This document shows, one piece after another, positions 47,478 to 58,628 of a stretch of DNA of 64,000 nt. A program made the position numbers and the translations under genes. The notes under the pieces were generated by a model. The model was not told the origin of the DNA and did no database searches. It was given only the letters and a program-made list of their open reading frames with translations. Numbering within the stretch: position 1 is the stretch's first letter; each line of letters starts with the position of its first letter. This DNA comes from Poecilobothrus nobilitatus (lineage: Eukaryota > Arthropoda > Insecta > Diptera > Dolichopodidae): contig OX352772.1 in assembly GCA_947095535.1 (NCBI GenBank), positions 118,383,997 to 118,447,996 on the forward strand. The letters are read 5' to 3'.

Positions 47478-47561
47478 GATTAATCAAATGAAGTGTGATC
47501 TATCTTCTTTAAAGGTTAATGAAGTTATGTTTTATTAGAAATTTCAAATATATATCTTTTT

Positions 47562-48240
47562 TTATTTTCTAAAAATTTCTTTGTTGTGTTCAAACGTAAC
47601 TTGACTTATAATAGAACACAAATACATAAAAAGCGGTAAAAACTTATCTCTTCCATTTGAATAAGCTTCCATGTAATCTAAATATTCCTCTTTTAAATTT
47701 TCAAGTAATTTTCTAAAATAACTTAGCTTATCACCAATTTTTGATTTATTATTTTTTTCATTATACATATTCTCTATTGATGCAATAAATATAATTCCCT
47801 CATCAATTCGTTTTCTTATCATCGATTTTTTCAACTCATTTTGATTTTCTTCATATTCATTTGTTGTCATGGACAATGATTCAATATGTTGTGAAATTAT
47901 TTTATTCTTGTCTTTTGGTAATACATTTGAAATATTCTTATCAATCAACTCCCAATCATCTTCTTCGGCAAATGGACAATCATCGCTGAAACTATTTGTT
48001 ACTTTATTTTTGATTGACGATTGTCTAATTGTACCAATAATAGAAATATCACCGCCATATACTTCAATTTTTATATGTTGCCATTCCAATGGAGATAAAA
48101 ATAATTTATTATTTATTGACTCACCATTTCTAATTTTTAAACACATATCTTTTCTCCGCCTTCTGGAGTTATATATATCTCCAAAAAATCATGAAATATT
48201 TTCCAATTAATTATTTTAATTGAAGCCAATTTTCGACCAC
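47562..48240 (-). pseudogene. Unrecognised protein, N-terminus weakly PC4-like
   Basis: The clean frame 48146-47562 (194 codons) follows a frame-shifted N-terminal piece, INWKIFHDFLEIYITPEGGE, upstream to about 48240. The string GESINNKLFLSPLEWQHIKI resembles the LxxxEWxxLK end of PC4/p15 single-stranded-DNA-binding coactivators. This is a weak match by eye. An acidic linker (CPFAEEDDWELIDK) and a helical tail (YFRKLLENLKEEYLDYMEAY) follow. The tail frame itself is intact. Confidence 0.4.
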
Positions 48241-48913
48241 ATACAATATTTATAACCGTGTAGAATGTTATCAGCCCAAAACATTGCTATGCTTCTACTT
48301 AATAGTTTAATCAGATTATGTTATATTTTATATTTAGATTAGTCTTTTATAGAATTTGTCAATTTACATTAATTTTTTTAAGTAAAAAAAGAAAAAAATC
48401 TTCTCTGGGATCGAACTTTAACATAATAGACTAATAAACTTACTAAGTGTCGTATACCTTACTTAATAGATTTCTACCTACGTCCTACCCGCATAACAAA
48501 AAGTACTCCTCCGGAAGTCAAACGATACTCACTTACTATAGCGCAGTACTGAAACATGCAGAATTCCAATGGAACATTTTGAGTCCTGTATGAGTTCAGT
48601 AAAGTAATATCATACCGGAACTGATTTATCAATATTGGTTTAGTACTACGAAAAGCTACTGAATGAATAACCAAGCAAATAAATTAATTTTTTTTATTAT
48701 TTTGTAATTATTGATTAAAAAATTTATTCAATAAGCAAATAAATAAATTTTTTTTATTAAAAAATAATTATTTTATTTATTTTTTAAACTTATTTCATTC
48801 ATTCATAGTAATTTTTTAATTGTATCTTCAATATTTTTTAATTATAAATTAAACTTATTTCCTTAATATACTCTAATTTATAACCTCTTTGTTGAATAAA
48901 CTAACTAAATTTT

Positions 48914-48988
48914 CATTGAGATTCGAACAGGCTACGTTTTACATTGTACAAATTGAACTGACATCTTAATACACTCGGCCACTCATTA
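48914..48988 (-). tRNA. Degenerate class II tRNA-like sequence, copy 2
   Basis: Same sequence as 39731-39805, with box A-like TGGCCGAGTGT and box B-like GTTCGAATC on the minus strand. Confidence 0.35.
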
Positions 48989-49072
48989 TTTTAATAAGTT
49001 GTAAACAAATTCCTTATTTAAATATAAATTTGTAATCAGCACTGAAACAGTACCGATTTGGTACTGAATAGG

Positions 49073-49565
49073 AATACTGAAATCTGCTACAATTTTTCCA
49101 ATAACAAAACAAAAATCGAAAAACAAATTGAAATTTTAAGTTCCTTATAAGTGTCTAATCACTATCTAATTATGGAGATGAGCATTAAATTCTGAATTTC
49201 AGTTCGGTATTAGTAGTAAAAAACAAAATTGTTTTAAAAAATATTTAATTTAATAAGCAATACTGAAACGATTCTGCTACAATACTTGCAATAACAAAAT
49301 AAACTTCGATTTTAAGTTCCTTATAAGTTTCTAATCAGTATCTAATTGATGAGATGAGCATTAAATTCTGAATTTCAGTTCTGTATTAGTAGTAAAAACC
49401 AAAATTGTTTTAAAAAATATTGAAGTTAATAAGCAATACTACAACAATTCTGCTACAATATTTGCAATAACAAAACAAAAATCAAAAAACAAATTTCGAT
49501 TGTATGTTCCATATAAGTATCTAATTGTGTAAATAAATCGGATTTATATTGATGTCACTTATACT
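49073..49565. repeat. About 182-bp tandem repeat, 2.5 units, copy 2
   Basis: Counterpart of 39895-40385 with the same unit words. Confidence 0.85.
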
Positions 49566-49812
49566 GAAGGTTTTCAAAATTGCAATTCAGATAGAATACA
49601 GAATTTCAATACTGAAAATCAGTATTTAAAAATTGTTATGCGCGTAGCACTCCTACCCAGAGAAGATTTAGTTAATTCTTGTTATTTTCATATTTTATAC
49701 ATAAATTATCTTCTTAATTAGTTTTCTTTAGTTTTAATCATACAATTGAGTTCACAAGAACAATTATTATGTTTAATAAATTTTTTCTGGAAAATAAAAA
49801 ACTTTAGGGAAG

Positions 49813-50055
49813 AAACACAAAAAGGAAATTACATATCTTATTAAGTTTCTAAGAAATTATGCTAAGTCAACATTGACTCAATTTAGTTTATTAATAGGAA
49901 AAAATGATAATTGGACGGACTTAATTACTCCAAATTCAGTTGAATTTTTTAAAAGATGTTTTTCACGATTAGCTAAAATTGTAAAGCAATTTAATAAAAA
50001 GAATTATAAATATCGAAAACAATTAAAAAATAAAAAACCCCTTGTTAAAATATAA
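49813..50055 (+). CDS. Unidentified basic ORF in the duplication, copy 2
   Basis: Same frame as 40488-40730 with only a few substitutions and the same stop. Conservation here reflects recent duplication and says little about function. Confidence 0.3.
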   Translation, partial: KHKKEITYLIKFLRNYAKSTLTQFSLLIGKNDNWTDLITPNSVEFFKRCFSRLAKIVKQFNKKNYKYRKQLKNKKPLVKI

Positions 50056-50096
50056 AAAATCTAATTAAAATGTTTTATTTTAACTAAATGAATTCC

Positions 50097-51149
50097 CTTA
50101 CGAAACAAAAATAGAATTATCCCAGTCTGAAATAAAACTGTGCTAAATATTACACAACTGCAGAAAAGGCCAACCTACTAGGAAAAACTTTCTACTCAAA
50201 GCACACTAAAATCCTAAATTTTGAAGATAAAGAAACCACGGATTCGGTAAAAGCTTCATTAGAAGCACTTGACAATGTCGATCTAGCTCTTACTAATTTC
50301 CCCAAAATGAAATATACAGATATATCAAATATAATACATAAACTAAATAAGAAAAAATCTTCAGGAATGGATAACTTACCTACAGTGTGCATTAAAAATC
50401 TACCAAAAAAAAAGCATTATATATTTCACAAATATACTAAATAACTGCCTAAAAATTGGATACTTTCCACATTGTTGGAAGGAAGCTAAGGTTATTGCAA
50501 TATTAAAAGCTAATAAGCTTCCTGATTGTTCACTTAGCTACAGACCTATTAGCTTATTAAATATATTTGGTAAAATTTTTGAAAAAGTTATCAAAACTAA
50601 ACTAGATGCTTTTCTGGATAAACATAATGAACTGCCTGATAAACAATTCAGTTTTAGAACTATCCACTCAACGGTCCATCCTTTACTGCGTTTGAAAAAC
50701 TATATCAAATCTAATATTTCTAATAGTAAATCTGTTGGTATGCTCGTCATGGACATAAATTCCGCTTTTGATACGGTCTGGCATGATGGTTTTATCTCTA
50801 AACTAATAAAAATTGGTATTGATTCCTACTTAATCAAAGTAATTCAAAGCTTCCTTTACGACATAAACTTTAAAGTTTACATAGGTCCAATAGCATCCAA
50901 CACATATACCATCCCGGCTGGCGTTCCTCAAGGGTTAGTACTAGGACCTATTCTGTATAACACTTTTACTCATAACATACCAAGCCCGGTAAATGTCCAA
51001 TTATCTATTTTCGGTGACGACACAGAATTATTTACGGCTGGGTTATACAGCACTGATATTTTAAGAAATTTACAAAATGGGTTAAACTCAGTTTCAAAAT
51101 ATCTTCAAAATTGGAAAATCGCAGTCAATATGGATAAAACGAGGAAGAA
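50097..51149 (+). pseudogene. Jockey-like LINE reverse transcriptase, part 1, copy 2
   Basis: The open frame 50692-51174 covers motif A (VMDINSAFDTVWHDGF), motif B (AGVPQGLVLGPILYNTFTHN) and motif C (LSIFGDDTELFTAG). These are the parts broken in copy 1. The C box is FGDD instead of the common FADD. Upstream SYRPISLLNIFGKIFEKV is in another frame. The listed frame runs ~8 codons into the inserted repeat (TVAFVNS). It resumes at 52836. Confidence 0.8.
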
Positions 51150-52835
51150 TACAGTTGCATTTGTCAACTCTTAGATACCCGTACGACCCGTTAGTATGCC
51201 TATCACTCTGCTTATAATATTATTCTTTTAATTATTTAGTATTTTAAAATAATTTGGGTGAAATTTTATAATTTCTAGAACTGTGGGTTGTACATATATT
51301 CAAACTAAATACAAACTTTATAAATTCTTCAAAAGCAGATTCTAACCTTCCGAATAACGATTATCTATCTAACTTTTGCAAATATGCTATAGTACCATTT
51401 AATACGAAGCGGCAAATGTATAATGCCTAGGTTTAATAATTTATACTATCCACATGTATAAATTATTTATCGTACGGTATAAAAAATGTGAAGAATTGAC
51501 TTTTCTGGAACTTTGAGGGGCTGTAAGTCCGGAACCCTATATAATTAAAAAAACCCGTTAACATACGTAAAAATATATTACTGAACCTTTAATTTTCATG
51601 TCTTGTCGAGGAAAATTTTTTACAGGTGCCTGAAAATAGCAAATTTTCAATTTTTGAGGAGTAGAAACTCTTAAAGAGGGGGCGCTACCAAAAAATTGTC
51701 TGAGGAAACTAATTCTAAAAGTTCTTTCTTGTCTCAAAATTTCAGGTTCCTATCCCAAAACGTGCCGGAGTTATGAAAAAAGAAATAACATGCAAAATTT
51801 GGTTTTAACATAACGGTAAATTTAAATAGTAAATTACAAACTATTTCATAATTTTGATATTGTCTTATGGAGATAACAAAAATTCCGGTATTCTAGTGTT
51901 TTTAGATTGTAAAACTACTACACAGAACCTGAGATATATACATCTGAAAATAGGGGTTTTTTGAAATTTTGGGGGGCTGTAACTTAGGAACCCTATACAA
52001 TTAAAAGAAACCATTAACACACGTACAAATATATTACTGGACCTTTAATTTTTTTGTCTTGCCGAAGAAAAATGTGTACAGGTGCCTAAGTTAAAGGTGT
52101 TTAAAAATAGTAAATTTTCAATTTTTGAGCCCTAATACCTCATAAATAGGGGGTGGTCCAAAAAAAATTTCTGAGCTTTCTGCTCTCAAAATTGCAAGTC
52201 CCTATTTGAAAGCGTTCCGGAGTTATGATGGTAGAAAAATCATGCAAAATTTGGTTTTCATATAACGGTAAATTTAAATACTAAATTTAAAAAAATTGTA
52301 CAATTTTGATACTAATTTATAAATTAAAAAAAAATACCTGTCGAATTACGTTTTCTGATTGAAAAAATCTTAAGTAGAACATATGCATTTAAAATTAGGG
52401 CTTTTTAAAAGTTTGAGAAGCTGTAGCTCCGTAACGGATGGGGCTACAAAAAAAAGTTGTAAAATTATAAAATTAATATTTTTATGTTATCTATCAGCAG
52501 TTAAAATTTCATGTCTCTATTTCAAAAAAAATGTGGGGATCTAAAAGATAGGTGTTCGAGAGCTACCCGAAGTTGTGGTCGGATCTCAACCAAGAAAAAT
52601 AGGGAACCTACAAATTGTTGTAAGAATATTTTGTGTTAATTTCAAGACTCTAGCTTTCTTAGATTTTGAGTTATCTTGCTGACGGACAGACGGACGGACG
52701 GACAAAGCTCAATCGTCTTAGAATTTTTTTCTGATCCAATCCATACCTTTGAAGGTATATCTAGCTAGCTTATTTCGAAGTGTTACAAACGGAGGAGCAA
52801 TTTTAATATACCCGATCCTTATCGTACGGGTATAA
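51150..52835 (-). mobile_element. A/B hybrid repeat inserted in the LINE, copy 2
   Basis: Counterpart of 42474-44094, at the identical LINE position, so it was present before the duplication. It is slightly longer: it keeps AGAGGGGGCGCTACC and GGTGTTCGAGAGCTACCC, which copy 1 lost. Confidence 0.85.
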
Positions 52836-53290
52836 CTAGTTCAATATTTTAGACGCGGTAAGGGCAGACACGGTAAGGTATTTGGGTTTCCACTTTGATA
52901 AAAGACTGACTTTTCTAGAACATGTCAGTTAAGTTATCAATAAATTGAATAAAACAACTCGTATTCTGTATCCATTTATAAACAGAAAATCCGATTTATC
53001 AACAGAAAATAAACTCTTAATAATGAAAATGGTATTTCAACCAATTATTTTGTACGGATGCGGGCGTTTTACAAAATATAGCTGCTATGCACATCAAAAA
53101 ATTACAAATTGCCCAAAACAAAATTATCAAATTAATGCTCAATCTACCCTTTTATTATTCAACTATCAAACTTCATCAAAAAACAAATATCGGATTAGTA
53201 AATGAGAAAATAAATCAAACATATGACAAATTTATTAACAAATGTATATACTCGGATAATTGCTTAATTAGAAATCTCAATATTGTTTAA
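52836..53290 (+). pseudogene. Jockey-like LINE reverse transcriptase, part 2, copy 2
   Basis: Counterpart of 44095-44549. The thumb region (LYPFINRKSDLSTENK, then KLQIAQNKIIKLMLNLP) is in two frames. Confidence 0.75.
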
Positions 53291-53819
53291 AATCGATATC
53301 GATATTATAAGTTTTTGCTTATTACTAATTAGACTATAAGATACTTATATTTAGGTTAAGTTAGTTTTATTATAATTAAAAATATTCGTAAAGTTTTTTC
53401 GCTAATTTTCTTTCAAACTTAAATCACATTGCTTGAACTATTGTTATTCACACCAGTACTTTTTTATTTACAGCTGTTAAATTAGCATAATCTAATCACT
53501 GTAACATTTATACTAAATTTAAAATTTACTGTAAAATGTTTGTAATTAATTCTGTAATGCAACAAACAAACTATCGAACTTTTGTTTTTGTTTTGTTTTT
53601 TCTATTTATTTATTTATTCATTATTATTGCATATTATAAATAAATATACTATAATTATTTTGACCGATTGCCTTAAAGGCATGTGGGCCATCTTATATAC
53701 ATACTATATTATATACTAAATATTAAAATTATTATATACTAGATATTATAAATTTACTTAACTATATTATATTGAATATTAAATATTAAAATATAATGAT
53801 ACTACAATTTGTTTTTTAT

Positions 53820-55170
53820 TTGTATTTTTTACCAAATTTGGTGGGGTTTTAGCAGAGCAATTACTTTACCGAGACTGCTCTTGTCATTCTTTGCTAGGGT
53901 TTCCATCAGCAACACTTTTTCATTTGCTCAAAAGATCGTTGTGCCACTGCACTGGGTAAATATGTGTTTGAAGGTTAGCATGTTGCAGAACAGGCAGAAT
54001 GGAGGATCTACTTCGCTGAAGAAGTTGAGTATACAAAGTGCAGAAGGGGGATTTTCTCCGTTGTTTGTGGGTATACAAAGTGCAACCTATTCTAGCTCTA
54101 GATAGCCTTATTGCTATATCTCAGTTTTCGGTGCCTATTAAACTTGATGCATTTGCATTCGGACTGTTTAACTTTCTGAAAGATTTTGAGTTGTCCCATG
54201 CTTGCTGCCTAATTTTTTGGATGTATACTGCAATTTGCTTTTTTGCCATTTTATATAATCTAGGAATAATTAGTTTCCTTGGGCGTATTGTTGCGAGTTT
54301 TGTCTCTTTGTTTGCTATTTCGTTTTCTTTGATTCCAACGTGGCCTGGAATCCAGCAGATTTGTACTTTGCCTATACTTTTAATTATTTTATTCCTTATC
54401 AGTGTTGTCGTTCGTGAGTTTTTGTTATTGTTTTTAATAGCTTTCACGAGACTTAAGCAGGCCGTATAACTATATTATGGATTTGTAGTTTCTTATTTGA
54501 ACCGCTTTAATAGCTTCAAGCAGAACTACTTGTTGTGCCACATATGTTGGACAATAGCTTAGTAGCACCGCAGTTTTTATTACCCTGTTGTGTTCGATTA
54601 TAGATAAAGCGACTCCATTTGTTCCTTTTGTGGCATCTGTGAATATTGGTACTAATGTTTTTGTTTGTTCTCTATGTTCTTGGTATAATTTTCTGTATAT
54701 TTCTTTACTACTTTCCGCTTTTTTATTTCCGTTCTTTAGTTTCCCTAGGAGATTTGGTTTTCCTCTTTTCTTTGCCTACAGGTGGATATATCTAATTCTA
54801 GTTCCTTTATTAGTTCTAAAACTTTACATAATGCGGAGTTTTTAGGCATAATCAATTCTTCTTGAATAGCTGCATTTGCTAGGTTATTCAAAGGATGTGT
54901 GTCATTATAGATTGCCTTTGTTAGGTTAATAAGTGACAGTTGATCTCTTCTTTCTTCCACTGTTGGGAAATTTGCTTCTGTTAATAATGCGTCAATTCTG
55001 TTGGCCTAAGGGCACCAAGTGCTATTCTTCCCGTTTGGTTGATTGCAGTTTGCAATTTTCTAATATTTCCTTTTATTTTGAACCATATTCTTTTTCAATA
55101 TTCATCGTCAATTTGTTTTGTGTTGTTTCAAAACCTGTTGTTTATTTTTTACTTGAGTTTAAATGTAAAG
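53820..55170 (-). pseudogene. LINE tail with RNase H, copy 2
   Basis: Counterpart of 45090-46430 with a better-preserved RNase H. The frame 54447-54121 reads IKNNNKNSRTTTLIRNKI, QICWIPGHVGIKENEIANKE and TKLAT. Upstream pieces include TDATKGTNGVALSI and VAQQVVLLEAIKAV in other frames. GHVGIxxNExAN is the characteristic LINE RNase H histidine block. Confidence 0.75.
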
Positions 55171-55794
55171 AAAAAAGTGAATTTGGATAAAAATATATAT
55201 GTATGGATGTGTGAGTAATCTTTCGAATTTTTATGATTTACAGATTAAATATTATGCTTGATTACATATATGTATGTATGTATGTATACATATTTTAACT
55301 GAAATTATGCGTTTCATTTAAAACTAAAAAGTATGAAATAAAATAATGTAAAAGTTATTTAAATAATGGGTATATACATAAAAATATTAAATTTTGTAAC
55401 AGACTTTTTTTAAAACAAGAAAAATCGACTAATTTTGAATAACTGCGTTTGTGTGGCAATTTTTTTCACAATTAACACAACAAAAATAAATATTCATACA
55501 TATATACGTATTTTTATTAAATTACAAATTCACTTATTTCTTTAGCATTAAACTCAAGTAAATAATACAAAAAAAAATTTGTTTTGACGGACAATGAAGA
55601 CTGAAAAAAAAAAAAACAAAAGTCCAATAGTTTACTACATTACCGAATTAATTACAGACAGAATAAAATTATGTATACTAGATACTAGTATGATTACGAA
55701 ATGAGAATTCGGCTATAAATGTTTGAAATAAGAATTCGCCTAAAAAAAAGAATATTATACATATTAACAATGCTAAAATGTTAATGTTCCTATC

Positions 55795-56092
55795 GAATAA
55801 AACACCTTTTTCAACTAAGAAGTAGAAAATACATTTTTAATTGCGAATTTTTCTGTAATTTTCTAAATTATATTATTGCGATGGAAGTTTCTTTAAAAAA
55901 AATGTATCTCAATATAGCATTTATATATGTGTCATAAAGCCTGTGAAATTAAAATAGAAGCTGGAGTCATAAACGCATAACTATAAACTTAAATTTTGAA
56001 AATATTGCCCCCAGCTTTTATATTAGTTTCATGGGCTTTATGGCACATATATAAATGCTATATTGAGATAAGTTTTTTTTATAATAATTCAA
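55795..56092. repeat. Long foldback (inverted) repeat, copy 2
   Basis: Imperfect palindrome related to 15365-15845. It shares AAGTAGAAAATA, TTTTTCTGTAATTTTCTAAA, GTGAAATTAAAAT and the spacer ACGCATAACTATAAACTT. Arms here carry CTCAATATAGCATTTATATA on both sides, a word different from copy 1 but mirrored in this copy. The right arm ends next to the hexon fragment, where the far outer arm is lost. Confidence 0.85.
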
Positions 56093-56097
56093 TATTA

Positions 56098-56287
56098 GAA
56101 CCTTTAGTTTCTTCCGCTATCGAAATGATAATATTGAAATGAGTGCAGTTGATGTCAAAATTAAATAAAGACTTTAAAAAAAATTTCAGACAATACTACA
56201 GCTTATTGTCTTATTTTACATGACGGTTTAGTCGAATTTAAACCACTGGCAGCAGAAGTTAATAAAATTATCTATATTTATAAATAA
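56098..56287 (+). pseudogene. Polinton hexon, C-terminal fragment (second copy)
   Basis: EPLVSS, then YRNDNIEMSAVDVKIK and, after a frame change, TTAYCLILHDGLVEFKPLAA to TAA 56285-56287. It matches the C-terminus of the hexon at 9374-10608. The upstream part is replaced by the foldback repeat. Confidence 0.7.
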
Positions 56288-56293
56288 ATATAT

Positions 56294-56470
56294 ATGAACT
56301 TATCTGCAAACAAGGAACCGTTAATAAACTCAGAATTTTGCAGTGTTTTAGAAATTCCATCATTTATTGCTGAAATATTTTTTATGATTGGATTACATTG
56401 TATAAGTTTTTTAATTTACAAATTTTATAACAATTTCAAATTTAATCAATTAAATTTTTCCGAAACATAA
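56294..56470 (+). CDS. Small single-pass membrane protein downstream of hexon (second copy)
   Basis: An intact 58-codon ORF, 6 bases after the hexon stop. MNLSANKEPLINSEF is followed by the hydrophobic LEIPSFIAEIFFMIGLHCIS and a tail ending KFNQLNFSET. It aligns along its whole length with the ORF at 9182-9355, which is also open. Confidence 0.7.
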   Translation: MNLSANKEPLINSEFCSVLEIPSFIAEIFFMIGLHCISFLIYKFYNNFKFNQLNFSET

Positions 56471-56629
56471 ATTAAAATGGAATAAGATTAAGGTTAAATT
56501 TATTATGCCTTTTTTCACATTGTTAACCTCTAAATTTAATGTATTTTACATTGCTTTTTTTTATTTATTTTTACTAAATTATAATGTTTGATTTAGTGGT
56601 GTTGAAGATTTGTTATTACTGACAATCTG

Positions 56630-56740
56630 AAATTTATATGAGATGTTTTGTTTTTTCCATCTGGTTTATTTTTGTTTTTTGTAGGAAACTTGCACCCGGT
56701 CTCCTACCTTGAACTGTGCTAATTGCTGACTAGATTTTGA
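56630..56740 (-). pseudogene. Possible integrase C-terminal fragment
   Basis: The minus strand reads QQLAQFKVGDRVQVSYKK and then a stop. FxVGDRVxVS is common at the C-terminal SH3-like domain of retroviral-type integrases, which Polintons and LTR elements share. Too short to be certain. Confidence 0.25.
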
Positions 56741-56917
56741 AAAAGTAAAAGAAAACGTAGAAAACAACACAAAAATTAAAATAATTAAAATTATAATTAT
56801 TTAACTTAAGCAGTTTCTTTTTTGTTTTTATTTTCTTCTTCTCCCTATTTTTTTTTCTATAATTAAATTGGAATTTTTATTCATTGATGAATACTACATT
56901 AAAACACTTTTAGCAAA

Positions 56918-57593
56918 TTAATCAACCTCGATGTTGATTTTTTGTTTGGTTGCCATATATATAGAAGTTGCCCAAACATTTAACATTGTCAATATTTTTG
57001 AACACGGCGCCGGCAGACAAGGTGATGAATAGTGCTTATCTCTAAAATTAAAGTTGTCTTTATTTTCAAAAATATTTTCAATTATTGTATTTGGACGTAT
57101 TTGTGAATTATTTAAGTAATTTTGCGCTATTGATATCATATATGACATTAAAGGACTTACCTTCGTAGATGAAGACGTTCGAATATCGTTTTTGTTGAGC
57201 TTCAAAATGTATTTCAATACAGTTCCTAAGAATTATTCTTTCGAACAATTGTAACTTTTCCGCGATCGTAGGAGAGATTATAAACCATATTGGAAATACG
57301 TATGTTAGAATTGGACGTATCATTTGTTTATACATTAGTAATTTTGTGTTTGTTGTTAACTCTTCGTTAATGAAGATATCCCTTAATTTAGAATAAGACA
57401 TTCCTGCTTTTGCAATTGATTTTTTGGCATGTTGGTTAAATTTAAAAAAATTGTTGAAGTTAACATCTAAGTACTTAAGATTTTCTTGTAGTGGAACATT
57501 AAAATGTAATATGTGATCATTGATATACAAGGTTATCGAGACAATAGAAATAAATTTATTTTTCAAAAATTGATATAATTTCATCAAATTATG
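56918..57593 (-). pseudogene. LINE reverse transcriptase C-terminus, 5'-truncated
   Basis: NLKYLDVNFNNFFKFNQHAK, then MYKQMIRPILTYVFPIWF and EKLQLFERIILRNC are the thumb-region motifs also seen at 2728 and 44095. A frame change near 57180 leads to ATSIYMATKQKINIEVD and the stop at 56918. The start is a truncation point near 57593. Confidence 0.7.
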
Positions 57594-57639
57594 AAATCAA
57601 CATTTCATAATAAAACAACCTTATGATCATCATTATTTA

Positions 57640-57926
57640 AATACAAATAAATGGCTTACTAGAAATCATCATGGAATTGTGACATCATCAATTTTTTAAA
57701 AACTTTTATATCGAATCAAACAAAAATTTATGTTAAAGGAGAAGAAAAATAACCTTGGATTCAAAACATTTTGAAACAATATAATGTTATGGATTTAAAT
57801 AGACAAGATTGTGCAAGTCTAAACATTTTAGAAAGAAAACAAAATACCCCTACGAATAGATGCTTATTTAATCATGTTGGCATTTGTGCTTTTGAAAATA
57901 TTTATTTATTAATTTCGCTACTCTAA
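57640..57926 (+). pseudogene. Unidentified fragment with Cys/His pattern
   Basis: WLTRNHHGIVTSS in one frame, then TKIYVKGEEK, a stop, and PWIQNILKQYNVMDLNRQDC in another. It ends RCLFNHVGICAFENIYLLIS before TAA 57924-57926. The NHHGI, YVKGxEK and CxxH..CAxxN pattern recurs in uncharacterised insect proteins I remember, possibly Polinton-linked. No function known to me. Confidence 0.45.
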
Positions 57927-57940
57927 GCAAATTATATTTA

Positions 57941-58618
57941 TACCCGTACGATAGGCTCGGGTATAATAAAATTACTCCTCCGTTTGTAACAGCTCGAAAT
58001 AAGCGAGCTAGATATACCTTCAAAGGCATGGATCGGATCAGAAAAAAATTCTAAGACGATTGAGCCATGTCCGTCCGTCCGTCAGCACGCTAACTCAAAA
58101 ACTAAAAAAGCTAGAATCTTGAAATTTACACAAAATATTCTGGGAGTAATTTGCAGGTTCCCTATTTTTTTTGGTTGAGTTTGGACGAAAACTTAGGGTA
58201 GTTCTCGAACACCTAACTTTTAGATCCCCACATTTTTTTTGAAATAGAGCTATGCAATTTTAACTGCTGATAGATCTCACAAAAATATTAATTTTATTTT
58301 TAATAACTTTTTTTTGTAGCCGCACCCGTTACGGAGCTACAGCTCCCCAAACGTTCAAAAAAGCTCTATATTTAAATTGTTATAGCACAAGTTGCATAAG
58401 GTGTATCTTCATTTTGAAAACGCCAAACAATTACTACTTTTATTAGCTTTAAAAGTATGTATACAATAAATATATATTTGTGGCATACGGTGTCTTAATT
58501 TGCCGTTATGCGAAACTCAAATTTTGCAAAATACTTTAACCCTTCTATCTTCTAAACGGTTTAAGTTGGAAACTTGAAATTTTGACAGAAGTTAGATCTT
58601 TGAAAATAACTCATTTCG
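57941..58618 (+). mobile_element. Repeat A, left-end fragment
   Basis: Starts with the TACCCGTACGATAGGCTCGG hairpin and a shortened GTCC run. It stops at GAAAATAACTCATTTC, about halfway through the body. Confidence 0.8.
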
Positions 58619-58628
58619 ACTCATTACA

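Larger units (their letters stand above)
48482..49650. mobile_element. 1.2-kb non-autonomous TIR element, complete copy
   Basis: The left end GTCCTACCCGCATAACAA (48482-48499) is matched by TTGTTATGCGCGTAGCAC (49633-49650), whose reverse complement differs at two of 18 positions. Inside are a tRNA-like sequence and the ~182-bp tandem repeat. No protein. I could not find a convincing target duplication. The superfamily is not determined. Confidence 0.55.
48450..55436 (+). repeat. Segmental duplication, copy 2 (7.0 kb)
   Basis: Direct repeat of 39270-46697, very similar by eye along its length. It keeps the complete TIR element (48482-49650) and a more intact LINE motif A-C region, but has lost the ~700 bp at 50096. 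It ends at AAAAATCGACTAATT before unrelated sequence. Confidence 0.9.
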
